The position numbers and the translations under genes were made by a program. Below are positions 46,701-59,500 of a stretch of DNA of 64,000 nt, piece by piece. The DNA is from Climacteris rufus. Taxonomy: Eukaryota; Chordata; Aves; Passeriformes; Climacteridae. The notes beneath the pieces are model-generated. The model worked only from the letters and a program-made list of their open reading frames with translations, had not been told where the DNA came from and made no database searches. The stretch spans positions 2,326,742 to 2,390,741 of the forward strand of contig VZRZ01006827.1 of NCBI GenBank assembly GCA_013398175.1. Direction: 5' to 3'. Numbering within the stretch: the first letter of the stretch is position 1; each line of letters begins with the position of its first letter.

Positions 46701-49493
46701 TTTTAAAGCCATTAATTTCTTAATTTTTTTGCTCATGGTCTCATTCTGATTTAACCTTGAGGCTTGTGATTCCCTGAGGATAAGGCAGGGGCATACCTTG
46801 TATAAGAACTATTCCTCTGATTACTACTGTATAAATACATATAGCACAGTGAAACCTGGTGAGAGCCAACTGTGTTGTGTGACCACATGACCCTTGACAG
46901 TCTTAAGAAAACACCATACCTTGGGCAGAAACTGCTTAGAATTGGTTCTGTAGTATTTTTTTTCTGGGAAACCAGCTATGTTTGCTTTTGAATTCAGTGA
47001 CCCAAAAGAGAACACAATACAGCCATCTTTATAAGGCAGCCTGCAATGGTACGTGGCTTTTATTTCTTGATCATAGTTGTATAGAGTATAAGTAAAGTGA
47101 AGAGTCAGAAAACAGGCACTTTTGAAGTAAAATGTTTATCCTGTCTCTACTCATAATTAATGCCAGTTACCATGAGGGTTTTTTTAAATTCCTTGCACAT
47201 ATATATGTATTAAACTATTGAGCAGAGGTGCAGCAAGATGTGCTTTCAAACAAATGTAATTTGGTGTGATGAAGTGAGAGGGACAGATTCTTTTGGCATT
47301 TGCAGTGCTGTAGTCATCTACCCTTAATAAATGAGCCACTTACTACCAGCTGCTGTTTCTGCTATATTCAGTGTGTGCCATCTCTGAAAGCACAGTGAAG
47401 GTAATTTCCATAGAGGTGCAGTGCAGCATCTTTTGACTGTACCATTTTTTTCTGAGACTTATGATGGATTCAGAAAATACCGTAGTTTATGGAAGTATAA
47501 GGAAGAAGATGGACTCAGTGTCACACTGTGTTTTGTTTGGGGTTTTTTGTGAGTGTTTTGTTTTAATTTTTATTTACTAAATGTAAAGTCGGATAGTGGA
47601 GAGCATCCTTTCAGAGCTGACATCAGCATAAGTGTTTGAGGCACCCTTAATGTATTTTGTTTCTTCTGTTTGTAAAGAAACTTAAATCTTCAGTCAGTTC
47701 TTTGCTCTCTTAAGGCAGTTGTTTGATTTTGGTATGAGTTTTGGTTAATTTGCATCTCACATGGGCTTAGGCTTCTCCAAAGGAACTTCTTTCAGCTGCT
47801 CTTGATTGGTAAAAACTCAGACCTGTCTCTCTTAGTATTAAAACATCACAGCATTTAAATGACATGTTGGGCAACTGCATTAGTAGTCAACTTGAACTTT
47901 GTGTTTTTTATAACATATATATGTCACAGTCTGACAGATTGTTTGGTATTTCGTTCAGCACTTTGTACATACCAAATGACCAAAATACCTTAATTTCACT
48001 TGCCTGAGTTAATGCTGCTCCAGGTCCAGGTAGTCAAGGAAGCAATAGAGGGAATTTATATAAAACTGATAGAGCACATTCTGCTTAAATTTGTGGAAGC
48101 TGATGCTGTTATTTCTCATTGGTCTCCCTTTCCTTTTTTCTCTTAAGGCAATTGCTTTTTGTGTTGCTCTGTCTAGAATTTGTCTTACTTCAAGCAGTTC
48201 TGTATATTCTGTTCCTCTTTGGGATAAAGGTGCTTCCCTCAATGCCGGTCTTGATCTTTCTAAACTTTTTTTTTTTAGTAAAAAATCTGTATTTCCCTGA
48301 GAAGTAGAAGCAGGGAATTGTAGCTTGTGTACCAGATATGTGAGTGAATATTGTACAAAGCAACTACTTGTTTGGATTTCTAGCAGGTGATAAGAAGGTT
48401 CTTCCACTCTCTGAAGCTTTTCTGTGCTTCTTATTACATTATTGGTTTGCTTTTTGAAATAAACCTCATTTTTAAATTACAAAATGGAAAGTAAAATTCA
48501 AAGTGTTCTCTGTAGAAGCCAAACCAATCCCAAACTGTGATTGAGTGTGACTGTGATATGATAGATGTTCTTACTATTTTCTGTTGACTCAGATGTCACT
48601 GAATGTTATTGCAACAGCATCCTGCTCTTGTCTGAAGCAGATGATATCTTAACCATAGTATTTTTATTTTCCATACTTAAACTGAACTCTAAGTTAATCT
48701 TTTTCTTCAGCCAATAAAACAGATAGATCACTGGGCTTATTTGACATTGCATTTTAATTAGATATACTTTTTATGTTATCCAACTGTTTTCTATATTACT
48801 AAAAGAGAAACTTTATTGTCTTGAGTTATGTGCTAGATAATTTCAGATCTAGAGAAGCTTCACCCCTTGTCATTTTCATCATAAAACAAGAAATGAGCCA
48901 GAGGCCTCATTTCCACCTACTTTCAGATAATGTACAAATTTGAGCACAGGACGTGCTATATTTGGAATTGACTTTACCTCCCAGATACACATCAAGAAAA
49001 AGCTGAAGTGGTTCACTCATTTATTTTTTCCATTGAGATTTGTGGTTCCTGGCTGCAGGGGCTAATGCTTTAGTTACTTTTTCACTCTTGAAAAATTCTA
49101 AGCGTAGGTACCTTGGTACCTGTTATGCTTCTTTAAAGTGGAAATGGGCTTGTATGTAGTCAACTTCTCTTGTAACTTACAGTAGTTTGTGTATTTAATA
49201 CTAAGACTAGTGTAACAGCAGTACTCATGGCCTGGAATTGTTATAATAAAACTTACATTTTTGAAGCTCATACTGCAAACATAGGCTAGTTTCTCTGTTT
49301 CAAATATGTTCTGTAATTTCATTATAGTCAATAGATCTATTCACTCGGGTAAAGTTTACTACTTGAGTGTTTTTAGGATCACAGCCTGAATTTGTAGTAT
49401 TTTGATTTTCTGCCTTGAGCACTGCCTAAATGCAGTTAAGTTCTAATGCATGCCTATGTTGCCTTAGGTTTGAAATGGAAAGTATAGATAAGT
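40765..49493 (+). other. Proposed CNOT4 intron 1, first part
   Basis: After the island ends (about 41,215) the DNA is AT-rich. Short frames (for example 42,252-42,470; 45,588-45,806 minus; 48,009-48,407 minus) overlap others and show no domain that I recognise. An A run at about 45,405-45,417 is followed by AAC-rich sequence. No CR1 or LTR end was identified here. Nothing else is supported. Confidence 0.55.
40798..40812 (+). other. Potential G-quadruplex next to the exon 1 splice donor
   Basis: GGGAGGGAGGGAGGG: four G triplets with single-base loops, the most stable G-quadruplex pattern. It starts 33 bases after the donor GT, on the transcribed-RNA sense strand. Confidence 0.7.
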
Positions 49494-49975
49494 TCATAGA
49501 ATCACAGAATGGTTTGATTTGGGAGGGACCTTTAAGATCATCTCATTCCAACACCCCTGCCCTGGGCAGGAACACATTGCATGCACTCAGGTTGCTCAAA
49601 GCCCCATCCATATTGGCCTTGAACGCTTCCAGGGATGGAACATCCACAGCATCTCTGGGCAACTTTTTCCAGTGCCTCACCATCCTCATAGTGAAGAATT
49701 TCTTCCTAATACCTCATTTCAATCTACCCTGTTTCAGTTTAAAACCATTACCCCTTGTCCTATCACTCCACTTCCTGATAAAGATTCTCTCTCCATACTT
49801 CTTGTAGGTCCCCTTTAGATACTGGAAGGCTGCTATCCAGATCTCCCTGGAGCCTTGTCTTCTCCAGGCTGAACAACACCAACTTCATAGGAAAGATACT
49901 GCAGCAGCCCTCCACTCATCTGTGGCTCTTATCTACACCTACTTGAGCAGTTCCTGTCTTTATGACGCTGGGGCC
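49494..49975 (-). mobile_element. CR1 LINE 3' fragment
   Basis: In reverse orientation it carries the classic avian CR1 3' region: the tail at 49,494 reads catagaatcacagaatgg on the plus strand, followed by the 'gagggacctttaagatca', 'cctgccctgggcaggaac', 'cttccagggatggaacatcc' and 'cttctccaggctgaacaac' blocks. It is truncated at about 49,975. Relatively well preserved, so younger than the copies in NUP205 intron 1. The frames at 49,430-49,818 are antisense by-products. Confidence 0.92.
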
Positions 49976-51838
49976 TCAGTTGGTTATTCAAGTAATAATG
50001 TTCTGTCTCCCTGTTGTTAAGTGTTCATTCACCTGTGGCTTAAGCTGACTTGGCTCCCCTGGCTGACACCCTCTGTGGTGAGGGCAAACATTGTCACTTT
50101 TTGCAAAAGTCAAGTTTGCTTTTTTTCACTTGTGACTGTAATGATGCTGAGAGTGAGTCTGGGGGAAGTGGCTGCTGTTTCACAAGTTTTAGGATGAGGT
50201 TGAAGAGACTGATCAAATCCTCCTTTTCCCATGTATTTCTTTGCAGTTTCTCAAGGATTCTGAAGAATTATTTTAAGCCTGTGCAATGTTTTATTTTATT
50301 TGTATGGGGTTTTTTTCAATAGGCTGGATGAGGAGTGCAGACCTTTCTCTGACATACTTGCTCCGTTTGAGCTGGAAGTGAAATATAGAATGTGGGTTTT
50401 CCAGAGGAATATGGAAGTCTGTGGAGAAGATTACTTTTTTTCTGTTAAGGAAGCATCACTGCTTCTTCCACTATCTGTAGCCCTACCACCTTTTCTTTTA
50501 AGAAGTAAGTGCTAGAACACATCTCAGTTACTGATAGGAGGTATGAAGTAAATCTTTGGATACATTTCTTCTTCACTCATTCCCCTGTCTCTGGTGTTTC
50601 TTGACTAACTAGTCATGACATGGATTTTCCAGTGGTTAATAATTCCTAATGTTATTTGCTTCGTCAAAGAGTGACTTTTTCTGAAGAACTCTTACTGTCC
50701 TGAAATATCTTATTATTAATCTAACTAACTTTGGAGGATTGGGAAGACTGATACAGGAACTTTTGCATGTAATTGTCAGTAGGGTACCAGAAATTTGCTC
50801 CAGGTGCTGGAGTGTTTGTGGTGTCTTTTTTAATGTTTTTACTTTTTTTTGTAACAGTGGTTTAGACAGCAGCCCTGATAATGTACTTATTTTTCTTCCT
50901 GCTGTATTTCTGATCTTTGAGGCTGGATTCTTCATTTGGTCTTTTTTCTCCCCTTCAGTTCAGGGCTTCTTTTTTTCTTCCTAAGTATCCAAGTGTGTGT
51001 GTGTGTATAGATATGAGCTTGTAAAACTACTACTCTTTATTCAACTGTACGATGGGGTTTTTTTTTAAATTCTTCCATAACTTTTAACTCTAGTTTAGAA
51101 ACAAAGTTGAAGGCTGAGCAGGAGATGCTTTCTTTAGAGTTGATGTACATTGTAGAGAGGTATTATAGCAAGGCCAGAAAGGCGGTGTATAACTCATTTT
51201 AGCTTGTACTAGAGCAGATTTTAGTATGAGGTCTTAGTTCCTGCAGTTGTATCTGGGGAAGTGTAGGGATGAAGGTAACAGCTGCTCTGAATCAAAACTT
51301 TGTATCTGTAATGGAAGACTTGAAATCTTGCAGATGTGTATGAGAAGTAAGTTTGTTAAAATTCTGTCTGCTGTTAGGGAAATGCATCTTCAGGCTGCAG
51401 AAAAGACTTTGGGAAGCGGGAGGAACTAATGGTAGCTTTGTGGTACCTATGGGCAGGCTGTTGAGAATACTGAGTGAGCCAGGCTCTTTGTAGCACTGTG
51501 TGGAAGGCAGACAAGAGACATCAGGCACACATTAAAATAACCTCATTGAAGAAGTACTAATCTTCTCCACAGAGTGGGACAATTATTGGGACAGGTGAAA
51601 GTGGTTCTGCAGTGTCCAGGCTTGATGTTTTGATGCCCAGTTGGATAAAGTGTGGTGTAATACAGACTTATTTTGCTGATCTTGATTTGAGATGAAGGTT
51701 GACAAAGAACCCTAGAGATCTTTCCAAGTGGAGTTATCTATGAATGTATAGCAAAAACCATCATCAACTTCTTGAATAGAAAATTGTCCATGTTAGAGCT
51801 TGAAACTAAGAATCGATGATCCTAAAAGCTCACATGAT
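49976..51838 (+). other. Intronic DNA between two CR1 copies
   Basis: No gene or repeat family was recognised. A short (GT)7 run lies at 50,993-51,006, and T-rich runs occur near 50,840 and 51,058. Confidence 0.55.
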
Positions 51839-52594
51839 GTTTAACAAGACCAAGTGCAAGGAGCTGCACCTGGGTTGGAGCAACCTCGGGTATCAGCACA
51901 GGCTGGTGGATGTACAGATGGAGAGCAGCTCTGCCCAGAAGGACTTGAGGTGCAGGTGGATGAGAGGCTGGACATGAGCTGGCAATGTGAACTCACAGCC
52001 CAGAAAGCCAATTGTGTCCTGGGCTGCATCCAAAGCACCATGGCCAGCAAGTCAAGGGAAGGAATTTTGCCCCTGTTCTCTGCTCTGGTGAGACCCCACC
52101 TGCAGTGCTGCATCCAGCTCTGGGGTCCCCAGCACAGGAAGGACATTGACCTGTAAGAGCATGTCCAGGGGAGGCCACCAAGATGATTAGAGGGATGGAG
52201 CACCTCTGCTATGAGTAAAAGCAGAGAGAACTGGGATTATTCAGCCTAGGAAAGAGATGGGATGACCTAATTGTGGCCTTATGGTATCTGAAGGGAGCCT
52301 ACAAGACAAATGAAGAGGGACTTTTTACAGGATCATGTAGTGACACTAAAACTGAAAGAGAATAGGTTTAGCTTAGACTTCTTACACTTCTTTAGTGTGA
52401 GGGTGGTGAGGCACTGGCACAGGTTGCCTAGGGAAGTTGTGGATGCCCATCCCTAGAAGTGTTCCAGGCCAAGAGGGATGGAGCTCTGAGCAGCCTGATC
52501 TATTAATAGATCAGGTTGCTCATGGCAGGAGTGTTGGAACTAGATCTTTAAGGTCCCTTCCAACCTAGGCCATTTTGTTTTTTTCTGTATTAAT
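51839..52594 (+). mobile_element. CR1 LINE fragment: end of ORF2 and 3' UTR
   Basis: Starts at 'ttaacaagaccaagtgcaag' and encodes the C-terminal part of the CR1 reverse-transcriptase polyprotein (for example DERLDMSWQCELTAQKANCV at 51,958-52,017) with a stop at 52,156. It then runs through the 3' UTR to a decayed tail near 52,560-52,594 ('ggtcccttccaacctagg'). Truncated at the 5' side and inactive. Confidence 0.92.
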
Positions 52595-52794
52595 AGCCTT
52601 AAAGCAGATAGTGTGGCTTCAGTGGAAGCGCAGGTAGGTTTTTTTTAAACTTAGAGGTACTCATTGATGTAAATGCTGAAGCTTCTGAATGTAATGCAGA
52701 ATCGCTGAATCTCTTGCACTGACACAGGATGTTTGTTTTCTTAAAGTTCAAGCTGGTAGCTTAAAAACGTGGTGATGAAATGCTCAAAAGGTAA

Positions 52795-55050
52795 TGGGAA
52801 AATACCAGGCTTGCCAGTGATGAGCAATGGGATGGTGTGCCAAAACTTGAGGAAATGAACATTAATGGGATGCCTCAATCTGCTTCAGGAGGTGTTGGCT
52901 ACAAAGTACCACACCCAAAATGTTTCTACACGGATGCAGGCAGCATGGGGAACAAGCAAAATTAGCTCTCAGTTTTGCCCAGCCCCAGAAATTTGATATT
53001 GGCATTAAGTGAAAAGTGGTGGGATGAACCTTGTTATTGGAGTGCCCTGTTGGGTGGTTACAGGCTCTTTAGAAAGGCAGAAGAGTGGTGTGTGTGGCAG
53101 GGGACTCAGGGTGGCATTGTATTTAATGGAAGGCATAGAATCTATGGAGCGCACAGTTATTGGTGGTACAGCTGAGAGTCTGTGGGTTTGAATCAAGGGG
53201 CAAACAGAATGTGGATGTCATGGTGGGAGTCTGCTATAGACCTCCTAGTCAGGGTGACCATGCTGACAAATTATCTTTTGAGGAACTAAGGGACACTTGC
53301 AAGTGAACTGCCCTTGTCCTTATGGGGGACTTCAACTTGCCAGAAATCAGCTGGAGGCATCACACAGCTGGTACAACCCAGGCCAGAAGATTTCTAAACA
53401 CCCTAGATGACAACCTTATGGAACAGATCCTAAGAGAGCTGACTTGGAAAGATGCCCTCCTTGATCTGCTGTTTGTCAACAGAGAGGATCTCATGTGCAT
53501 AGTAGAGACTGGTGGCTGTCTTAGCCACAGAGAACATGCAGCGATGGAGTTTAAAATCTCTGACAGGAGGAAAAGTGCCTGCAAAACTTCAGCTCTGGAC
53601 ATGAGGAGAACAGACTTCAGACTGCTCAGGAAACTAGTAAGTAAAGTTCCCTGCAAAATGTTTTTGCAGGTGCTGAGGTCCATCAGTGCTGACCACTTTT
53701 TAAATGTCACCTCCTAAGAGCACAGGACCAGGCAATTCCTAAATGTTGGAAGTCAAGCAGATGAGGCAGAAGGCCAGGTTGATTGAATAGGAAAATAAGG
53801 AAAAAAGGTAGGTGTATGCCCAGTGGAAGTAAGGTCAGGTGGCATAGAAGAATAGAGATGCTGCTTGCCACTTTAGGGAGAAAATTCATGCAGCCAAAGC
53901 TTAATTGGAGCTGCAGTTGGCCAGAACTGTTGGGAACAATAAAAAGAGTTTTTTCAAATATAATAATGGCAAAAAGCAGTGTAAAATTAACATCAGCTTG
54001 TTACAAGATGAGGATGGTGACCTCACAAACAGGGACATGGACAAGGTGAGGTGTTTAATGCATTCTTTGCCTCTGTCTTCAACGTGGATGATGGACCAAG
54101 GGGTTCTCAATGCCCTGAGCTGGAGGACCATGACCATGGGAATAATCATCTCCCAGCTGACCCTGAATTTGTGTGGGAGATAGCTGCTGCTCCAGCTGGA
54201 TCCCTACAAACCTGTGGGGCCTGATGGGATTGATGTGAGAATCCTCAGGGATAGGCGATGTCATCACAAAGCCTCTCTTGGTGATTTTTGTGTGGTCTTG
54301 GGAATCTGGAGAGGTCCCAGCTGACTGGAAGCTGGTGAACATTGTCCCGATCTTCAAGAAAGACAACCTGGTTGTGTGTGTAGATTGGGGAGTGAGAGAC
54401 TGGAGAGCAGTACTGCTGAAATGGAGCTGGGGGTCCTGGTGGATGGCAACTTGAACATGAGTCAGCGGTGCCCTGGCAGCCAGGAGGGCTGGTGTGTCCT
54501 GGAGGGCATCAGGAACAGCATGGCCAGCCGGGCAAGGGAGGGGATTGTCCTGCCCTGCGCTTCACTGGGGTGGCCTCACCTTGAGTCCTGTGTGCAGTTT
54601 TGGCTGCCATATATAAACGGCATTAAGCAATCAGAGAGCATCCAAAGAAGGGCCATGAGGATGAAATGTCTGGAGGGGAAGTCTTATGAAGAGCAGCTGA
54701 AGACATTTGGTGTGTTCAGCCTGGAGAAGAGGAGGCTGAGGGGAAACATTGCAGTCTGCAGCTTCCTCATGAGGGGAAGTAGATAGTCAAGTAACAATTT
54801 CTTCACTCCTGTGTCCAGTGATAGGATTCAAGGAAAAAGCATGAAGCTGAGTCAGGGAAGGTTTAAGTTAGATATCAGGAAAAAATTTTACACCCAGAGA
54901 ATGTTTGGGCACTGGAATGGGCTCCCCAGGGAAGTGGTCACAGCACCAAGCCAGAGTTCAAGAGGTTGACAAAGTTCAAGATGGCCAGGAGTTGGACTCT
55001 ATGATCCTGATAGGTATCTTCCAATTTAACATATTCTGTAATTCTGTGAA
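52795..55050 (+). mobile_element. CR1 LINE, long copy with internal deletion
   Basis: Starts near 'accaggcttgccagtgatga' and runs in CR1 order. Endonuclease domain: GGYRLFRKAEEW near 53,052-53,090 and the MGDFNLPEISW motif at 53,322. Start of reverse transcriptase: GPDGI near 54,220-54,234, then IFKK at about 54,349-54,360. It jumps at about 54,370 to the C-terminal region of the same protein (for example EMELGVLVDGNLNMSQR at 54,421-54,471). The 3' tail ends with two copies of the ATTCTGTR octamer at 55,033-55,048. Several stops and frameshifts, with the reverse-transcriptase catalytic core missing, make it inactive. Confidence 0.92.
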
Positions 55051-56155
55051 CTTTTCCTTACACTGTCCATGGTACTGCAGTTGCAGATGTTTCCCTTCCA
55101 CAGCTGCAGTCAGGCTGAGAATGTGTTGGACTGAAAGTGATTTAGTATTGAAGCTGGGCTAGATTGTGTGTGTGTGTGGTGTGGTTGTGGATGTTTTTAT
55201 TCCGGTTTCCCTTGTAAGGTTTTTCTTTCTCCTTCAGATCAGGTACTTCTGTTCAAAGCCTCAGGAGTAGCAACAATGCTGTATTTGGGTAATTGTTTGT
55301 TTCTGAAGTTGTGTCTATGTAAAAAGCAGGAGAAACATACTTCTGTTGGCTAAGAAGCACAATTTTGATGATCCAGAAAAATTTATTCAATTTGTAATTT
55401 CAAGTACACTATGATTTATCGTATGGTAGAATTTAATCTAAGATCTTTAGGTAGCTTTTTTGTGATGATGACTGTGAATAAAGCTCCAAATGAAAGAGAA
55501 AATCAGGTGTTGAACAGCATTATGGTGTTTCGTATCTTCTGCAGAGTCTCATGGGAGAATGAAGGAAATCTGGTCATAGCACCTTCATGTTTGCCTTGTA
55601 CCTATAAATAATGTCCTTTATACTAGTTATTTTAGAGTTTGCAGGTATTCTTTCTCAAACTTGGGAATTTTGTTCTGATAATTAGAAAAATGTTTTTAAA
55701 CTAAGCCACTGTGGCGTTAGTATTGCTCTTAGATGAAATCTGAAGGATGCATAATTTTTCAGTACATTAGCACTTGTATTTCTTTTAAAAACAAAGCACT
55801 GGACAATAATTCTCACTCTTTTGCCTCTTAAGACTTGAGGGTTTAACGGCACTTGCAAAGTGAAACTAATTAGGGATTGGTGAACGAATCCATGTGTTTG
55901 TAAACCCTTACAGACTGTCGTAAAGGAGGCGTTTGAGAGACCTTTTTCAGTTCTTTCAGTCAGAGAAGTTTAGCAGATGTAATATAAATACTCCTAAAAG
56001 TGTACACTAATTCTGGCCTGGAGGAATGCAAAGGTATTTCATTCTTCATGCTGACCTTTTCTTGGTTTCTCTCTATGGGTGGTTATGGGCAAACTGGGGG
56101 GTACTGTGGGTGGTGGATACCTGGGCTGACAGGTGTAGTGGGTAGTTTATGTGTT
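55051..56155 (+). other. Intronic DNA, CR1 to LTR
   Basis: No gene was recognised. A short GT-rich run lies at about 55,163-55,178. Frames at 55,168-55,353 and 55,411-55,611 have no recognisable features. Confidence 0.55.
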
Positions 56156-56570
56156 TGTTGTGGTTTAGGAATGGTATTCCCCAATTTAGTGTTCCCACTG
56201 AAATACACCAAAAAATGTGATGCTTGCTCACTTCTCCCTCCCTCTGCAGCAGGCTGGAGAGGAGAATTGGAGGCAGGAAAGGTAAAGATCACATGTTGAG
56301 ATAAGAAGAATTTACTGGAAACAGCAATGAGATGAGATGTGGAACAGTAATGGCAACAGTACAAATAACAGAGGGGAAATGATTCCCAAGTGATTGCTCA
56401 CCCTGCGGAAAACCTGACAATACCTGGCTGTTCTCTCTGCCATACTGTGTGACCTGGAAGAGACCTCCTCTCCCATCCCTGAAAAATGCTATAGAATAAC
56501 CTCTGTGTCCTAGCCATGCCCCCTCCTGACTACTGCAAAAATTAACCCTGTCCTGGCTGGAACCAGAACA
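56156..56570. mobile_element. Solo LTR of an endogenous retrovirus (songbird type)
   Basis: 415 bases beginning TGTTGTGGTTTAGG and ending CCAGAACA, a TG...CA element with matching TGTT/AACA ends. Internal blocks such as 'gagataagaagaatttact' and 'cccatccctgaaaaatgct' resemble an LTR family common in songbird genomes, from memory and not from a search. ATGTG occurs at 56,149-56,153 and again at 56,571-56,575, a possible 5-base target duplication offset by two bases on the left. No internal retroviral genes are present, so the provirus was lost by recombination between its LTRs. Confidence 0.75.
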
Positions 56571-59500
56571 ATGTGATCACCATCACCTTGAGCTAGATCT
56601 AGGTGCCAGCTGGAAGGTCAGAATTCTAAAACATGAAGTGACTACTGGAGAAGTAGTGCTCTGCAAACAAAATTTTGGCATTCTGTTCTAAGAGCAGAGG
56701 TGAGGAAGGACAGACTCCTCATCTAAGCATATGGTTCTTTGAACATAACAGGGTGTTTTCTGTCGTGGGTGGTTTGTTTCCCTCCTTTATTATTTATCAG
56801 TGAATTACATTTGTATTTTAACTGTTGCTAGATACACTGAAAATAAAATAAAAATAATATTGCCTTTCTCCAAAAATGCAAGTGGAACATTTGTAGCAAG
56901 CGCAAGCTTTTTTGAAAGGTAGAGAGGAAAGGTTCCTTATATGATATGTTCTATTCTACATCTTAGTCCTTTTATAGATAATTAGTATAAGAAAGTGATT
57001 CCGAAAGACAAAATGGCTTTTAAAGGTTGATGAAATTTGAGAAGCAGATCCTGTATGTTTTGTAGTGAGCAGCAAAATAAACTTTTTTCAGTTTAAGCTT
57101 CTGTAAGGTTTTTTTTTTGCTGTGCAAAGTGCATAGTGGTAAGAAATTTTATCAGTACACTGCTGCAGTTCTGCCTAAAATACTTGACATTTACATACCT
57201 GTATGTAATGAATTTTGCCACCTATACCCCAAATTTGTGTTGATCTGTGAGAAAAGAGTAGATGTGAAGTTTGCAAACACATTTAAATAGGAAGAAGATG
57301 TAGTTGAGACATTCAGCAACAGTAATGCTGCCTGTTACAGACACTGTGTAATGACTGTATAATGGATATTTCAGGGATTTTTTGATCCCTTTTAAACTGA
57401 TACAAGATGCGTATTTTACTGCTCAGTTATAATATGCTGAAGGCTCTGTGTTTCTCCTTTACTTTGTCTGAAAAGGCTTTGCTATAGTATATAACATACA
57501 ATGTGTATATTCCAAGAGTAACTTCAAGTATCTTTTCTACCCATCCCACTTCCCAAGTGTAGCTGTTGGTTTTCTCTGCTGTGCCATAGTTGACAATTTA
57601 CTTTCCAAATAATGTTTCTCCTTTTGTTCACTGAGAATAACAAGTTAAATTACTATTAGTTTTAATTCTTATGCACACTCTAAGAAAAACTTTTAAAATA
57701 ATTTAGCAAACTTATCTTTAATGACGGTGAAAATTTGGGACAGTAGCTTTGGATCAAGTGCTGAATATATTAAAGGTCCTATTTATAACGTATATCAGTC
57801 AGTAATTACTGAATTTTGAAAGTGTCAGATTTTGTTGTCCTATTCCCCTGTGCAGGGTGAGGGCTGCAGAAGTAGTACCTTGTTGGATGCAGAGATAGTC
57901 TTTTGTGTTAGGCCAATATACTCGTTCATTGTATGTGTTACCTTGTGGCTTTTTTTGGAGTAGGATGAATGTAGGAGTGTATGCAAGGCACGAGGATGTG
58001 GCTTCTTCATCTTTGGCAGTCTCAGGACTCTGGAGAGTTGTGCAGTGCTAGGAGGACACAAGTTTTCTTTCCCTTCATGCTCACTCTCATTTTCTCTTGT
58101 GGCTGTCCTTGATCCATGTCCTGCTTCAGGAAAACTGCTGTGGGCACATGCTTTGTCTTTGGTACCTCTGTGTTCAGGTGTAGCAAAATGACTTGTGACT
58201 TCATGTTGAACACCTTTGTTCTGCATAGTGATGTGCTGTTTTATATGCCATCTATGAATTTAATCTAGAGGGAATATTCTCTGTGTTTCAACATTCTTAC
58301 TTTTATGCATAGCCACGTGTTTCAAGGACTTAAAAACCTCTGTGCCTATAAATGCCCCTTTAAAAGTGTTCAGAACAATTTTCTGTCTTTCATAGAAACT
58401 GTTTTCATATGAAAGTGGAAAAACTGAACTGTGGAGTTTTAATTGAAAGATGGTTACCGGGATCATAATTCTTTACCTTGACACTCCTTGCAGGAGAAAA
58501 AGAATGTAAATTCTGTGTATGGTCGGTTTGGAGCTCTTGCCTTACAGAGAAGGCAGCTAACCTGGCAGCTGTTGTAATCTGTTACCCTGAGGAATGGGGC
58601 AGTGGGAAGCATGTCCTTGCCGCTGACTGACGTCGGCATGCTTTCCTCCTCCTGGGAGAGGATGTTACTTTTCTATTACTCTATAACTGGATTTCTCTGC
58701 ACTACCTACTCCACCCAATGAGCGTTTCCTTCCACAGGGTCAGGGGACTGATTTGCTGATGTTCCAGCAGTAGCAGGAATGCTTCTTCCCTTTTCAAAGG
58801 TTTGCTGTTTGTATGAGACCTGGGAATTTGTCTGACTGACATTCTAGTGTTACTTTGGGAACAGTGGTATAACTGAGACCTGAATACATAACCAGATAAT
58901 AATAAACAGAATACAAACAAAACAGCAAGAGAACACCACAAAACCAAAGGTGCTGTGAAATCACCCTGACTATTCATTGTTAACTGTCTACTTCCGTAGT
59001 AATGTTTTGTAGGCAGTTTGAACTACCAGCATCTTTCCATGTGCATTATGTTATCAACATAAACTCTTGATAACAGCTGATTTACCTATCTGTATGCACA
59101 GTACTGATCACAGGTCTTTTCTATTTCAGTAGGTAAGGAGAAAACACTAACCTCTTTCAAAGACAAATGTCCCTTTTTAAAAAAGCTGACAAAAATCTGT
59201 GTTATTTTATTAAATCAGAAGAGCAAAGATACTGTATGTTGTGGTGTGGTCCATACAGATTATTTTATACCCTCTTCATTACTGTGTAGATCTGGCCCTT
59301 ATGCAGATGGATATTAAAAGAACTTGGAGTGTGTAACCTGTTCTTGTCAGGAAGCTGTTAACCTGGGTGCCATATCCCTGAATAATATGGTATTCCCCTG
59401 CTCCCTCTCACAAGTCCTCAGGGAAAATGTTGAGAAATGTCTTTTTATAACTCAGGGAATAAATCTAAGTGGAGACTTTAATTTTGAAAGTGGACATTTC

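Noticed and set aside
49430..49818. Plus-strand frames of 125 and 99 residues
   Set aside because: Antisense translation of the minus-strand CR1 tail, not a gene.
53322..54786. Plus-strand frames that look like a gene cluster (131, 88, 92 and 136 residues)
   Set aside because: All are broken pieces of one CR1 ORF2 protein in different frames.
57840..58226. 128-residue minus-strand frame
   Set aside because: No recognisable domain, no adjacent exons and a length compatible with chance.
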